Below, one piece after another: positions 12,001 through 23,608 of a DNA stretch of 64,000 nt (position 1 is its first letter; each line of letters starts with the position of its first letter). The notes beneath the pieces are model-generated. The model had not been told where the DNA came from. It was given only the letters and a program-made list of their open reading frames with translations, and did no database searches. The DNA comes from Chlamydomonas sphaeroides (lineage: Eukaryota > Chlorophyta > Chlorophyceae > Chlamydomonadales > Chlamydomonadaceae), in assembly GCA_001662425.1 (NCBI GenBank), contig BDDC01000024.1, positions 94,533-158,532 on the forward strand. Direction: 5' to 3'. The position numbers and the translations under genes are program-made.

Positions 12001-15000
12001 TCACCCTGCGGTGGCTGGTGTTTCTGTCCTTCCAGCCGCGCCTCTCCATCATCACCGGTGAGACCCCGCCCTAGACCCAGAACCAGACTCCGGCCCGAAC
12101 CGACCCAGCTGCCACCGACAGCGGCCCCGAGCAAGCACGCATGCGCCACCAACACGCAATCCAAGGCAAGGCAGTGCATCCGCCCATACGTGTCCGCCCA
12201 CGCGCCTTGCGCCCTCCGTCCCCCAGGCACGCTGGTGGCTGTGCTGCCCGACCTGGCCCACCTGGCGGGGGTATTCATGACGTGCGCCGTCATGGGCGCA
12301 GCCGCGGCGGCGGTCGCGTACGGGCCGGGCATACCGCAGGTAGGTGGGCCCCGGGCGGCGGGGTAGGTGCGCAGCGAAGGAAGGGGCCGGGCGATGCGTG
12401 CCCTCTATCTTCTTGCTTGATTGTTGATTAACAAAATCGATACGTCGACAACCCAACTCGCTAGACAATATAGACACTATCGAATGTATCGACTAGTACA
12501 TGACGGCTGGCTGCCAGAAACTCGCTGCCCGGTCGTGGCGATGTTGTCTTGGTCTGGAGCGGGGCCGCGGCGCTGTCCTCCCACACTTGCTTGCTCGACT
12601 GTGCCATGGGCCTCTCACACTGCGCGTAGCTGTCGTCGCTGGGCGGCGCGGTGTACCTGATGATCAAGTACGCGCTGCTGATGGACGACGAGGGCGTGTT
12701 CAAGGTACGGCAAAGCGCGCGTACGACACCGCGTGCACAGCCCTGCAGCACGTGGAAAAATATCGGACCACAGCGCCTCAGCGCGCAGCCCGCGCCCTCC
12801 CTGCCTCAACCGTTGCTTGAGCGCTGTTTGTTATCCCCCCCGTCCCCAGGGTCTGGTGCTATCCGGCGTGTCCCGGTCCGCGCCCGACCGCCTGCTGGCG
12901 GCCCTGCTGTACGGCCTGGGCGCTGCGCTGTTCTCCGTGGTGCTGCTGAAGTTTGTGCTGGCTATCCTGGTGTGGCCCTTCACCGGCCTCAAGCACGCCG
13001 CGGCGCAGCAGCAGGGCGTGCTGGAGGTGCGGCCGGCAGCAGAGCCGTGGTTGTCTAGCTAGGGTGTCTGGGCTAGGCGGCAGCGAGGACGGACCCGCGC
13101 GCATGATGCCAATATGCCAAACCCCGGTGCAACCGTAGCCTGTGCAGGCTGTGTCGAATAGGCGGTGTTAGTTGCCTGATGCCGCCGCCCTTGCCACTAC
13201 TCTTGCCCGATCGATCGCAGGACCTGCGCCGGCTCGTGCGCTGGGCAGCGCAGGGCCTGTCCAAGGCGGCGCCACGCAACAGCCACCTGCTGAGCCACAC
13301 CCGGGTGCGTGGCGTGGGCCCCCTCGCACAGGGCAGCAGCCGAGCAGCTGCTGAAACGGCCGCCGCCCTCAGCTCGTGCGCCGGCTCCGGCCCCGCCTCT
13401 GCAGCCGCACCTCACCCAGCTCGCCTCAGCCCCGCCGGCACGATCGATGTGCGCATTCCGTACTCAGCGGCGTGCCATGCGCAAGTCACCCCATCCTGCT
13501 GCCAGTAAGCCGCAAACAAACCATGTATGCCGCAGGCCTGCCTGGTGGCGCGTGCCCGTGGGTCCAGCTCCCGGCTGCTGCTGTCCGCGATCTCCGACAC
13601 CCTGCTCGGCCGCGGCTTCATCAGCGTGCGCAGCCTCATAAACCTGGGCGGCCGCCCCCTGCTCAAGCAGCCCTCCATCGCACCATCACCACCCGCTGCG
13701 CCGGTGCCGGCGGCCTACCTGGAGCTCGCCGCCCCTGCTAGGCGGCACACCGCGGCCCGGCCCGGACGCACCTCCTGGAGGGCCCGCTCGTCTCCGTCCT
13801 TGGGGGCCCTCAGCGCTGTGGAAGTGGCGCCGCTGGTGGCGGCCCTTCGCCAGGCCTCACGCATCCAACCGGACACGAGCAGCTGTCCGGACTTCGGCGG
13901 AGATGGCCCCACGGCGGCAGGCGGCGCTGCTGCGGGCAGCCTGCCTCCAGGCGAGGCCCCCGTCAGCGCAATGGCCGGGCAGGCGCCCGCCAGGGCGGCT
14001 TCGCGCCGCGCGCGCTTTCAAGATAGCGACAGCGACGTGGTCGCCCGCGAGCGCGAGGCAAGCTGCGGAGTGGTGGACTCGGTCCTGGTGCGGCTGGCCT
14101 CCAAACTGGGTGAGGAGGTGGTCGCAAAGGAGGCTCGCAGGGCCCGGCGCAAGCTTGCCGGCCAGCCCCGCGCCAAGATGCCGCCGCACCCGGGCGGTAC
14201 CATGGTGGCGCCTGGCGCTCGTGCGCTGCGGCAGCAGGCTGGTCGGAGGTGGGGCTCGGGGCCCGATGCCGATGGCGGCGGTGACGCTGCCGCGGGGCCC
14301 GGGGTACGGCCCCGCAGCCGCGGCGTCGTGGGGGTGCTGCAGCCAGAGCCGCGGAGGGGGAAGGGGGACCTCGAGGAGCGGGCAAGCGCGGAAGGTGCCG
14401 CGCTCGCAAGCGGCGCCGCCGCCGCCAGCGAAGACGCCGTCGCGGCGGCGGCCGCCGCGGCGTCCATGCGCTGGGCGCTGCCGTCAGCGAGCTGCCGCCA
14501 GCTGGCTGTCGCCCTGCAGCCTCAGGTCAGCCGCTGCAGTAGAGCCACGCGCAGCAGCAGCACAAGCAGCGGCGATGACAGCGACGGCGGCGGCGGCGGC
14601 CGCACCGAGGCCCGACGCCCCGGCACTGCCGGCGGCTTCACGACGGCAACGGTGGTAGCTGGCCGGTCCGCGTCCACCGTCCCGCCCCTGCTGGCATGCC
14701 CGTCAGTGCTGGCTAGGCCGCGGGGCGTGCCGCTCGCATCACTCGCCCCCCACGAGCTCGTGATCGAAGCCGACGGAGACGACAGTGCCGGCGGGGGCAC
14801 TGCCATGAGCCCGCGCTCCGCAGCCAGCCTCGCCGCGCGGCGGCCGTCAGTCCTGCTGCCCGCAGGCGCCAGCCTGGCGAGCGCCTCTGCCTACCCGGTC
14901 GCTCGCGGGTCCAGCTTTCGTGACATGCCACCTGCAGAGCACACCAGCGCGCAGCCGCGGCACGCTGCGGCCTCTGGGGGAGCTGACGCCGCCGCCAGCT

Positions 15001-16400
15001 GCAGCCTGCCATCCCGCCTCTCGCGCCTGGCCTCGGTCACCTCGGCGCAAGTCTCGAGGCAGGGCTCGCTGCGGGCGGCGTGGAGCTTGTCGCCGCCAGA
15101 CGACTCAGCCGCCGTGTCGCCTCCGGACACCGCACGCCCGTCGCCTGCTGGTGCCCTGGTCGCCGCCCCCGCTACGCCCACGGCGCCCTGCAGCCCCTTG
15201 CCGGCGCCCGCGTCGGCGCGTGGCCGCTGGCGTAGAGGCAGTGCCATGTGTTCACCGACGGAGGCCTTGCTGCCAGCAGCCGATGGTGGCACCAGCGACG
15301 GCCTCCTGCAGGCGCCTGGGCCGAGCCTTGGTTCCGCCGCCAGCCCCACCCCAACGGTGAAGCAGGAGCGCGTCATGTGGGCCCCTGCGCTGCGCCCCGC
15401 TAGCCGCCAGCAGCAGCAGCTCGAGCCGCGCGGCGAGCCGGTGGCGCCCCGTGCGGCGGAGTTTGGCGCGCAGGCGCGGGCAGGGGCGCAGCCTGGGAGC
15501 CCCCGACAGGGCGCGAGGCTGTCGCAGCGCAACGGCTGCGAAAGGGTCAGCGGCGGCAGCAGAGGCGTCGACCGGGGCGGGGCCCCGTCGGCAGCAGGCG
15601 ACAAGCGCATGGAGCCGGTGGCGCAGCCCGAGCGGAGCGTCTCTCGTAACAGCAGCTCCAGCAGCAGCTCCAGTAGCAGCAGCTCCAGTAGCAGCAGCTC
15701 CAGCAGCAGCAGCTCCAGCAGCAGCAGCTCCAGCAGCAGCAGCTCCAGCAGCAGCTGTAGCAGCAGGAGCAAAGCCAGCAAGGCCAGCAAATCCCGCGCG
15801 TCGCTGGCTTCGGCGGCCTTAGCCACGCTTACCCTGGCCGAGGCGATGGCGGCGGAGCAGGCGGCAGGGCTCCGCGATGTGCAGGTGAGCGGCTGGGTGG
15901 CCTGCGTGCTGTGGTCTCGCGAACCGCCTGTCCCTGGCCAAACGCATGCACCTTTGAACGGCGGTAATGGCGACCAGCTAGGCGACACCGGCAGTCCGTC
16001 AGGCCCCCATGCCTCCTTGCTTGCTGTGTTACCGCACCACCAGGCCATGCTGGCGCTCGTGTCGGAGGCCCTGGCTGCTGCCCAGGCGGCGGTGGCCGCT
16101 GCGGACGCCGCCGCGCTGGCGGCCGACGAGCAGGACGGCCCGCTGCGGGGCCTAGCCCGGCGCCAGGCGGCATGGGCCGCAGCGCGCCGCTGCATCGCCG
16201 ACAGGTGCTGCCCGTCCGCCCTTCCCTCCACATCCGAGCCGGTTTCCCCCTACGCTGCCACCGCCACCGCCGTCTCCTCCGGCGCTGCGCCAGCCGCATC
16301 GGTAGCGGAGCGCCAGCCGGAGCCGCCAGTGCCGCCTCCTGCAGCACGGGCGCTGCTGTTCCAGGTGCCTCCGCTGCCTTGGAAGGTGCAACGTCGTTAG
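2..16400 (+). CDS. Polycystin (PKD/TRPP)-type cation channel with giant Pro-rich, Ig-like ectodomain; 5' end outside window
   Basis: Open at the left edge, stop at 16398-16400. Exons: 2-2692, 2773-2856, 3076-3231, 3547-3641, 3750-3843, 3965-4678, 4821-4993, 5158-5365, 5484-5615, 5728-6144, 6296-6380, 6487-6797, 7047-7211, 7291-7488, 7592-8017, 8165-8380, 8475-9050, 9208-9432, 9638-9816, 9982-10132, 10432-10957, 11094-11379, 11515-11830, 11982-12057, 12227-12339, 12630-12704, 12850-13026, 13221-13304, 13536-15884, 16044-16400; in frame throughout. Visible residues 1-900 are mostly SPEPLPP-type Pro repeats around a folded segment (about 595-705). Then come DUF5011/HYR-like Ig modules (DPGAAAMDG, YTAVDAAGNVG), Cys-rich linkers, a Thr/Ala-rich region and a polycystin-type extracellular (TOP) domain (about 2235-2430, with LVTYSADAAAFGYWRL). 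Helices S2-S6 lie at about 2433-2456, 2630-2655, 2797-2825, 2834-2866 and 2909-2940, with a pore segment (YALLMDDEG) before S6. The roughly 930-residue cytoplasmic tail has a poly-Ser run. Channel identity is confident; ion selectivity and location (flagellar or plasma membrane) are inference. Confidence 0.82.
1230..1650 (+). repeat. Tandem PPSPEPL-type coding repeat
   Basis: Degenerate tandem repeat of about 21 bp units encoding (L/R)PPSPEP, inside the first visible exon of the polycystin gene. SP-rich modules like this form hydroxyproline-glycosylated shafts in volvocine wall glycoproteins (family knowledge). Slippage-prone, so length variation between strains is expected. Confidence 0.85.
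10780..10890 (+). repeat. Serine-coding AGC/TCN microsatellite
   Basis: Run of Ser codons mixed with Arg and Asp in the cytoplasmic S2-S3 loop of the polycystin gene. The loop is unusually long (about 150 residues) for this family and is followed by an acidic stretch (SSNDGDEL). Confidence 0.8.
15651..15755 (+). repeat. Poly-serine AGC/TCC/AGT microsatellite
   Basis: About 35 consecutive Ser codons in repeating AGCAGCTCC-like units, in the C-terminal cytoplasmic tail of the polycystin gene. A Lys/Ser-rich segment follows directly (SRSKASKASKSRAS). Confidence 0.9.
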
Positions 16401-16997
16401 CGGCAAGGAACGACCGGAAGCTCCTGCGGCAGACGAAGCGTGTTGCGCAGCGTCTTGATGAAAGGGAGGGGCAGTCGTGGCGCCGGTGCAGGCGGATGCG
16501 AGTGGGGGCGACGCACGCTGAGGCCGCATGCAGCCGTGCTGGACTGTGGCAACGCACGATGCACCAACGAGCTGTGTGGGGCACCGTTGGGGGCGGACTG
16601 AAGGTTTTATGCATTGCATGTGCTGCGCGGGGCTGAAGAGGGCAGACGCACGAGCGGCTGACTTCGGTTGCTGCATTAGTGCGAGACCTGGGATCGTGCG
16701 TGGGAAGTGATCGTGCGTGGATTCATGATAATGTTTTCGGTGGCTCGGTACCTTAGCCTGTCTGTTAACCGCCCAGTTGATGTGCCGACCCGGCCTTTGC
16801 CCAAACCCCACATACACGGATGGGACTGCCAGCCAACCGACGTGCCGGTGCCAACCTGCTGCTTGCATCCTGCGTCCCTCACCAGCCACCCAGCCTGACA
16901 GCACCCACGCTGCTGCTCGCATCATCGCTGCTCGCATCATCGCGCGCACACGTCCAAAAGCACACACGCATCCACCACCCCGCCGCGCGGCCCACAC
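16401..16997. other. Convergent 3' ends of polycystin (+) and XPC (-) genes
   Basis: 597 bp between the two stop codons. No convincing coding exon and no TGTAA signal on either strand was seen, so both transcripts may use variant poly(A) signals or overlap. Confidence 0.5.
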
Positions 16998-19008
16998 TCA
17001 GAACTCTTCCATATCGACATCCGCCGTCTGTGCATCCAAGCGGCCCGCCGCCGCCGCCCGCTCCTGCTCCAGCTCCGACCGGAACAGTGCCGCCCCAGCC
17101 GCGCCACCGCCGGCCGCACCTGCACACACGGGGAAACGGACACGAGCGAGCATGGGCGTCGCGTCGGCAACAGCCCAGAACCCAGGTCGCTTGAAGGCCC
17201 ACCGAGCCACGGGGCCTCGTAGCGTACCCTCCCTCGTCCCCCGCACGGCCTTCCCGCCCGCAGCCGCCCCACAGCCCCTGCCTCACCTGCTGCTGCCGCG
17301 GCCGCCGCAGCCCGCGCAGCGTCCACCGCGCTCCTCGGTCCCAGCGCCGCCGTCGTCCCGCTCAGCCGGGCTGCCTGCACCGCAGCCGCCTCCGCCGCCG
17401 CTGCTGCAACCGCAACCGCCGCCGCCGAGCCGCCGCTTTTGCCCTTCTCGACGCCGCCACCGGCCTCCTTCCTGCCCGCTCCTCCCCCGGCCCCGTCCCC
17501 ATACTCTCGCTCCAACGCCAGCCGCACCCGCATCGACTCCAGCAGCCGGCGCCAGGCCGCCGTGGCGATTCGCCGCCGCCGCGCCGCTAACGCCGCCCCT
17601 CTCGCCGCCTCGCGCTCCAGGTACGCCGCCACCAGCACCTCGGCCACCTCCTCGCACACCACCACGCCCTCGATCTTGGGGAAGCTGCGGCCGCCCTGCA
17701 CCTCGAAGCCAACCAGCGCCGGCGCATAGTCGAACCCCAGCTGGCGGCACAGCTGGCCCAGCCCCGGGCCCAGCGTGAGGTGCACGGTGCCGTGCGGCAG
17801 CGAGGGCGCCAGCGGGGGGCACTCCACGTTGCCGCGCTCGTTCTTGGGCACCACGCCGCCCTCGGCCGTGGGAGCGACCCAGGGGTCGGTCTGCCAGGTG
17901 CCGTACAGCCGTACCAGCGGCGTGGCCGAGGAGTCGGGGCCGGCGTCGGCGCCGGCGGCCTGCGGGGACGTCGGCGAGGAGGGAAGGGCGGGAGGGCGTA
18001 GCTGGGGCGAGCGAGGGCGAGGGCCGGGTCGGGGGTATGTTTGCGTGAACGCGTAGTGCTGGGGACTGGGGCCACCGGCAAGCGAACGGGGCTGTGGGTC
18101 CGGGCATGGAGCCGCCAGGCTCACACGGGAGCGGCAGCCGAGAGGATGAGAGACGGGGCGCAGGGCGGCGTCCCCGGTTTCCTCACCTCCTCCCCGAACA
18201 CGTCTTCCTCCTCCTCCTGCTCCGCCCCTGCCCGCCGGCCCCCGGCCGCCGCCTTGCCAACGGCTGCCGCCGAGGCGGCTGCGGCTGCCGCGGCCATGCG
18301 CCTAGCCGCCCCGGGCGGCCCCTGCGGCTGCTTGCGCTTCTTGACCTCCTTGGCGGGATGGGCCAGCTCAGCGTCACGGACCTGGGGCAACAGGCAGCGC
18401 GGCATCAGCGGCCACACGTGACGGACCCGTGAGCGCCAGTGGCCCCTGTCCCACGCCCGCCGCCATGCCCTCCTTACAGCCCGGCCGCTGCTTGCCTGCC
18501 GCCAGTTTCGGCGCACTGATCGCAAGCCACCTGCCGCCACGCCACGCCAACGCCCCACCCCCTTATAACCCCCTGTCCCGCCTAGCCCCCTGCTCGCCTG
18601 CCGGCCCTCCCTCCGCCAGCGCTCCACGGTGTGCAGAGTGCCCAGCTGCTGCCGCGGGTAGTACGGCTCGCCCTTGTGCAGACCCAGCGGCGCAGTGCCC
18701 GGGCGCAGCGCCTGCGGGCATGTGAGCGGCGGGGCCGGCAAGCAGCGCAGGGGGGGTGGCAAGGGCGCGCCAGCGCACAGACGCTCGGGTCCCCAGCCTT
18801 CCCATCATCGCGCCGTGGCAAACCCGCCGTACGGTGCCGTACGATGCCGTACCTCGTACTTGGCGATGTGGCGCTTTAGCACGTACATCGGGTGCGCCTT
18901 GAAGCCCTCTATGGAGGTGGGCAGCCCCGCCAGCTGCGCAGCGCCCCGGTGGGCCAGCTCCGCCGCCTCGCGAGCCGAGCGCACGTCGCCCGCCGCCGGG
19001 CTGGAGGA

Positions 19009-19041
<33 letters not shown>

Positions 19042-22026
19042 GCCACCCTTGCGGGCGCCGCCAGCCGCTCGCGGTCCGGCGGGGTTGTCCTGCTGGCCCC
19101 GCTGATGCGAGTAGCGCGCGTCCAGGATGCGAGGGCCCGGCGGCGGCGCCGCGGCCGCAGCGGCGGCGCCGCCCTTGGCGCCGCTGGCCTTTGGCGCCGC
19201 CGCCGGCCCCGCCGCCGGCTCGTCATCGGAGCCATCCAGGACTATGACATCCCGCCCGCCAGCGGCGGCGGCCACCGCCGGCGCCGGCGGCGGTGGCGCG
19301 GCGGCGGTAGCGCCGCCACCGCTGCCGTCGCCGGTGCCGGCGGCGGCGGATGCGCCCAGCGTCGCGGCGGTGGCGGCCCACCACGCCTCGTCGCGGTTGC
19401 GCTGCGCCGCCAGCAGGTTATGGCAGTAGCGAGGGGTGACGTCGCGCAGGGCTGCTCGCTCCGCCGACACCACGTACACCACGGGCGTGGGCCGGTGGGT
19501 CGCGGTGTCGATCAGCTCGGGCCTGCGGGTTTCGCACGGCAGCGCCGGGTGCTGGGTGCCACGGCAACGGGCGCGGCCCACACCCCCTACGGGCCCACGA
19601 CCCCTACGGGCCCACGCAGCCGTAAGATGGAACCCGCGTGCCCCCCTACCGTGCAGCACCCACTGCCAAAGCCCACCGCCTAGGTTGCTGGCAGCTAACC
19701 AGCAGCTGCTGCAGCGCAGGCGACGGCCCGCTGCCGCACCTGTCGATGTAGCCGTTGACGACGTCCACGTGCACCCAGCGCCCCCGCTCCGCGCTGCCGC
19801 ACCACACCTCTGCCCAGCACGCCACCACCACCTCGGCCCGGCTGCTCATGGCCGTGCCAGGCAGCGCCGCGGCCGCCGCGGCCGAGCCAGCGCCCAGGCC
19901 GCGGCCGCGGCCGGAGTGCAGGGGCTTGCCAGCGGCGGGGGCCGGGCGGGAGGGGCCGGGGCCCGAGGTGGACGGGGCGGCGGGGGCCGGGGCGGCGGAG
20001 GTGCGTGCCTGTGCCTCTGCGCTGGTGGCGAGCAGCGCCATGTGCAGCTGCCGCTCGAACTCGTCCTCGCCCTTGTTGGACGCCCTGGCGCGGGAAGGGA
20101 GCGCAGTGGGAGGCAGGGGGGACTGGGGGTGCGTGTGGGAGGGTGCGTTGGGGCAGGTCGACGAGGCGTGTGTTGATTGTCAAGAAAAGAAGTAATGTGT
20201 GTGCAGGGCTGCGGGCGGGTGGGACCAAGGCCGCGGCCCTTGCCGACGTCGTCGCCTGACTGCCCCAGCCGCCGTCGCAACCTAGTCGATTCGGCCGATC
20301 AAGCCTATGAGGTTGAATGGGCGACGAAACATGCAAGTAACATGAGATGCGAAGGCTGCGCCCCAGCCGCCGCACCTGCCGGCTACAGCCGCCGCCGCCG
20401 CCGCCGCCGCTGCCGAGCCGCCCGCCGTCGCCGTGCTGCCATTCGCAGCTGCCGACGACTCCCCTTCGGCGCCTTTGCTGCGTTTGCTACCCACGCTGCC
20501 CGTAGGCGCGCCAGCGCCGTCCTCCTCACCGCCCGCGTCATCCGCGCCCTTGCGCTTCTTGCCCTTGCCGCGTCCCGGGGCCCCACCGGCGCCCGCCGGT
20601 CCCTCCCCGTCACCGCCGCCGCCGCCATCCTTCCCGCCTTTGCCGCCGGCCCCTCGCCCCCTGCCCCGGCCTCGACCGCCGCCGGCCTCCGGCATCGCAT
20701 CCCCGGCCTCCAGATCCACCACAATCTTCTTACCCTTTCCCCTCCCCTTGCCGACGCCTGCCCCCGCCCCGGCCCTCCCGCCGGCAGCTGCGCCAAGCCC
20801 GGCACCCTTTGTGGCCCCGGCCGCGGCCCCGCCAGCCGCGTTCGCAGCCGCTGAGACTCGAACCGTGACCGGCCGAGCTCGCCAGGGGTGCAGCGGCAGC
20901 GCGTCCAGCAGCCGCACCACGCGGGCCGCCGACCCGTGGGCCCGCAGCAGCGCCACAAACAGCGCCACCAGGGCCTCCACTGTGCCGGCCCGGGCCTCGG
21001 CGGAGCGCAGAAGCTGTGGAGGCAGGGGTTGGGGAGGACAGCGTAGCGGGTGCTTGAGCCGCAGGCAGGAGGACAGCGTAGCGGGTGCTTGAGCCGCAGG
21101 CAGGAGGACAGCGTAGCGGGTGCTTGAGCCGCAGGTGCTTGCCGCTCTGGCCGGGCCTCTCCTCTGCCCAGCGGCTGCAAGGAGCAGACCCCTGCCTTGC
21201 CTACGTTCCGATGCCAGACAGGCTCCGGCCGCTTTCGTGCTCCACGTGCCGCACCCACCCAACCACCAGCCCTGGCAGGTCTCCAGCCCCACCTGTTGCT
21301 CCACCGCCTGTGCCGGCGCCCAGCCGTGGCCCCGTGGCCCCAGCTCCAGCGCCGCTGCGTCCGGCGGCAGCACCGCAAAGGCGCTCCCGAACCAGCCCAG
21401 CAGCGGCCTCAGGCCGTGGATGACCAGCTGCGGCTCGGGGACACCCTGGTTGAGGATAGCCGCTGAGGGAGGCAGCAGCGACAGTACCGTGGCCTGCGGG
21501 TCGGGGTGAGGTGTTGGGCGTGGAGGAGGCGAGCGGCCGGGCGAGTGCGGAATAGCAGGGTTGCCATGCAGCACTTGCCTGCACCGCCGGCGACTCGGCG
21601 GCCGAGTCAAGCACCAATGCCCGAGCAATGAGGCACAGTGTGTGGCAGCGGTGCAGCGCAGCGGCTGCCTCGCGCTCGCGCTTGGTGATGGTGCGCCGGG
21701 CTTTGCGGGGGTCTGGGAGGGCATCGGCGGGCATGGCACGCGACGGTCAACCCGGTGAGTCCGCGAGAGGTTATGCTTATGCGTATGTATAGCTCAAGTG
21801 CAGCGGCTGCAGCGAGAGCCGCTGGAAGAACGCGCCACGAGGATCTTGTGGCGCATGCTGCCTGCAAGTGCTCACCTGCTTGTTCGAGCGTGAACTCAAT
21901 ACCATGGCGAGCCGCTTGCTGGGTATCTTGTGCATCATCATCAATGCATTGCACCTCCCAGTCGTCGCCAGCATCCTCCCATTCCAGGCCCGCGTCGCCG
22001 TAATCGGCGGGCCCACCGTAAGCCAT
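16998..22026 (-). CDS. XPC: XPC/Rad4 nucleotide-excision repair damage-recognition protein
   Basis: Exons (complement): 22026-21876, 21712-21579, 21493-21293, 21013-20376, 20084-19740, 19522-18853, 18711-18598, 18381-18187, 17959-17287, 17119-16998; 3,243 nt, 1,080 aa, all phases agree. It recognises helix-distorting DNA lesions in the nucleus and starts global-genome repair. The transglutaminase-like Rad4 domain spans about 96-530 (KGEDEFERQLHMAL; WVHVDVVNGYID; VVYVVSAERAALRDVTPRYC) and is split by an Ala/Gly/Lys-rich insert (about 220-374). BHD1 (LPTSIEGFKAHPMYVLKRHI) lies near 690-713, BHD2 (LGLHKGEPYYPRQQLGTLHT) at 714-751 and BHD3 (YGTWQTDPWVAP; VPKNERGNVE; FPKIEGVVVCEE) around 830-930. 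A SUMO-interaction-like motif, DVIVLDGSDDE, sits in exon 6. Two introns appear to use GC donors. The start is the first in-frame ATG before an acidic N-terminus. Confidence 0.92.
21034..21135. repeat. 35-bp minisatellite, about 3 copies, in XPC intron 3
   Basis: Near-perfect copies start at 21034, 21069 and 21104 (unit begins GAGGACAGCGTAGCGGG). The array lies wholly within the intron between the third and fourth XPC exons. Confidence 0.9.
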
Positions 22027-23608
22027 CAAGCGTAATAGAGTACCTGTGCAATAATAGTGTTGAGATGTAGATCGGTCGTTAGGTTGAGTCGACCTGCTGC
22101 GCGTGCTGCGCGTGCCGACTGGCTGCGTGTGGCTGTCACGCCTCGCGACGCCCCCGGGTGCGCACTGCAAGGAATACGCCTTACAGATGGCGACAGACGA
22201 CAGACATTTCAAGAAACCGTTATAATACATAGTGTAACAGCGGTCGGTCGCCTGCTTGGTCTGCAGCGGGCCTGCTACACAACTGAGCCACTAAGGGCCA
22301 CTGAAGGCCTCCTCCAGGGCCCTCCTTCGCGCCACCACTTGCTTGCTGAGCGCGCGCTGTGGCTTCCAGCGCGATACAGAGCGATTGACTGTACATACGC
22401 ACGCAGTTCCGGCCGAGCTGCGATCCTGTGACACAGGATGCGGGCCTCCTGGGCGAACACGTATGTTCGGCGCGCTTGTTGCCTGGCGTGGATGTGCGAG
22501 GACTGAGCGTGCCCGCTCGGCGATGATGGCTGGCACCCGCGCGCTTGCCCGTATCCCTACCTGCTGAGGCCGCCTGCGATGACCCCATAAGCCGGTCCCA
22601 CCGGCATCGGTTGTGGGCCGTTGCGGAGGCCGCCAGCCGATGGGCACAAACCGCACGGTATCGGCGACCCACGCGGCGACCAACCCCTACAGACCACCGC
22701 CCCAGCACCCCAGCCAGCACGTGCAAGCACTATGTCGAGGGATCTGCTAACTAGTGAGCCGCGGTCATTGATCATCGCGTTCAAGGTGCGCTGGAGCCGC
22801 TGCGTCTGCTGCGTGGGCGTCCAGGTCGGAGCAGGAGGCCTCCTATGCCCGGGTGCGTGCCCGCGTCCGGCGGCCCACTGCCGCCCGTCCTCCGTTGCGT
22901 CCGCTTGCGGAGGTGTAGCAACGCAGGACAGGAGGCAGGAGGTCTGCAGCCAGCCAGCCACAGCCCGCCGCAGCACGCGACGGCGTAGGAGCGCAGAGCC
23001 GCTACCGGCACTGGCTCCGTCGCCCCTTTCCTCCCTCCCACCGCCGCCACACCTTTCCCCCGGCTAGGCGGCCGGGCAACCGAGCTTGGGCCTGCTTGGA
23101 GCTGGAGCTTCTGTGCCTGCCAGCCAGCGAGCCACGTGTACCGGTGACATGTGGGAGGAGCGGAGGAGCTAGCGAGCCGGCCGTGCTCGCTGCTGGGTGT
23201 CAACGCCATCACCCCAAGTTCAGGGCCAGTCGCGGCGAGGACGCTCTCGGCGCCCTAGGCCCTGGAGTCACGGGAGGTGTGCCGCATCCCAAGCTGGAGC
23301 AGGCGAGGTCCGAGCTGCTGACACCCGGCAATTGCCGTCGAATGTTGCCTTTGGCACCACCTGTTTAGCACGCACCTGCGCCAGCGTAGATGCGTATAAT
23401 AGATACACACTGTGAACCCGCATGGCGGGGGCGCTCGGCACACTCACAGGCACGCCGTGCCCCCAACCCCCGCGCATCCTCTTCCAAGCAAGCAATTGCT
23501 TCGCGCTATGGCGCATGCATCCGCACGCACTCACACAGCTACCCTAGTCCATCGGTTCCTCGCTACACACTAGTACCGCAGCATCGCAACCAACGCCCCC
23601 GTTCAAGC
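22027..23608. other. Intergenic: XPC 5' flank and 3' region of the unknown minus-strand gene
   Basis: No well-supported gene. A TGTAA on the minus strand (22185-22181) could end the upstream minus-strand transcript, giving a 3' UTR of about 1.4 kb that would nearly reach the XPC start at 22026. The 22200-22560 stretch is less GC-rich than the surrounding genes. Confidence 0.4.

Noticed and set aside
14018..16231. Minus-strand frames of up to 446 codons opposite the polycystin tail
   Set aside because: They mirror the Ser/Ala-rich coding exon on the plus strand (poly-Leu opposite poly-Ser) and have no splice or domain support.
22732..23067. Plus-strand ATG frame beginning MSRDLLTSEPRSLIIAF, 111 codons, just upstream of XPC
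   Set aside because: After the first 18 codons it becomes Arg/Pro/Ala-rich shadow sequence; a donor-like GTGCGC follows the 18 codons but no convincing next exon was found. Kept only as a possible first exon.
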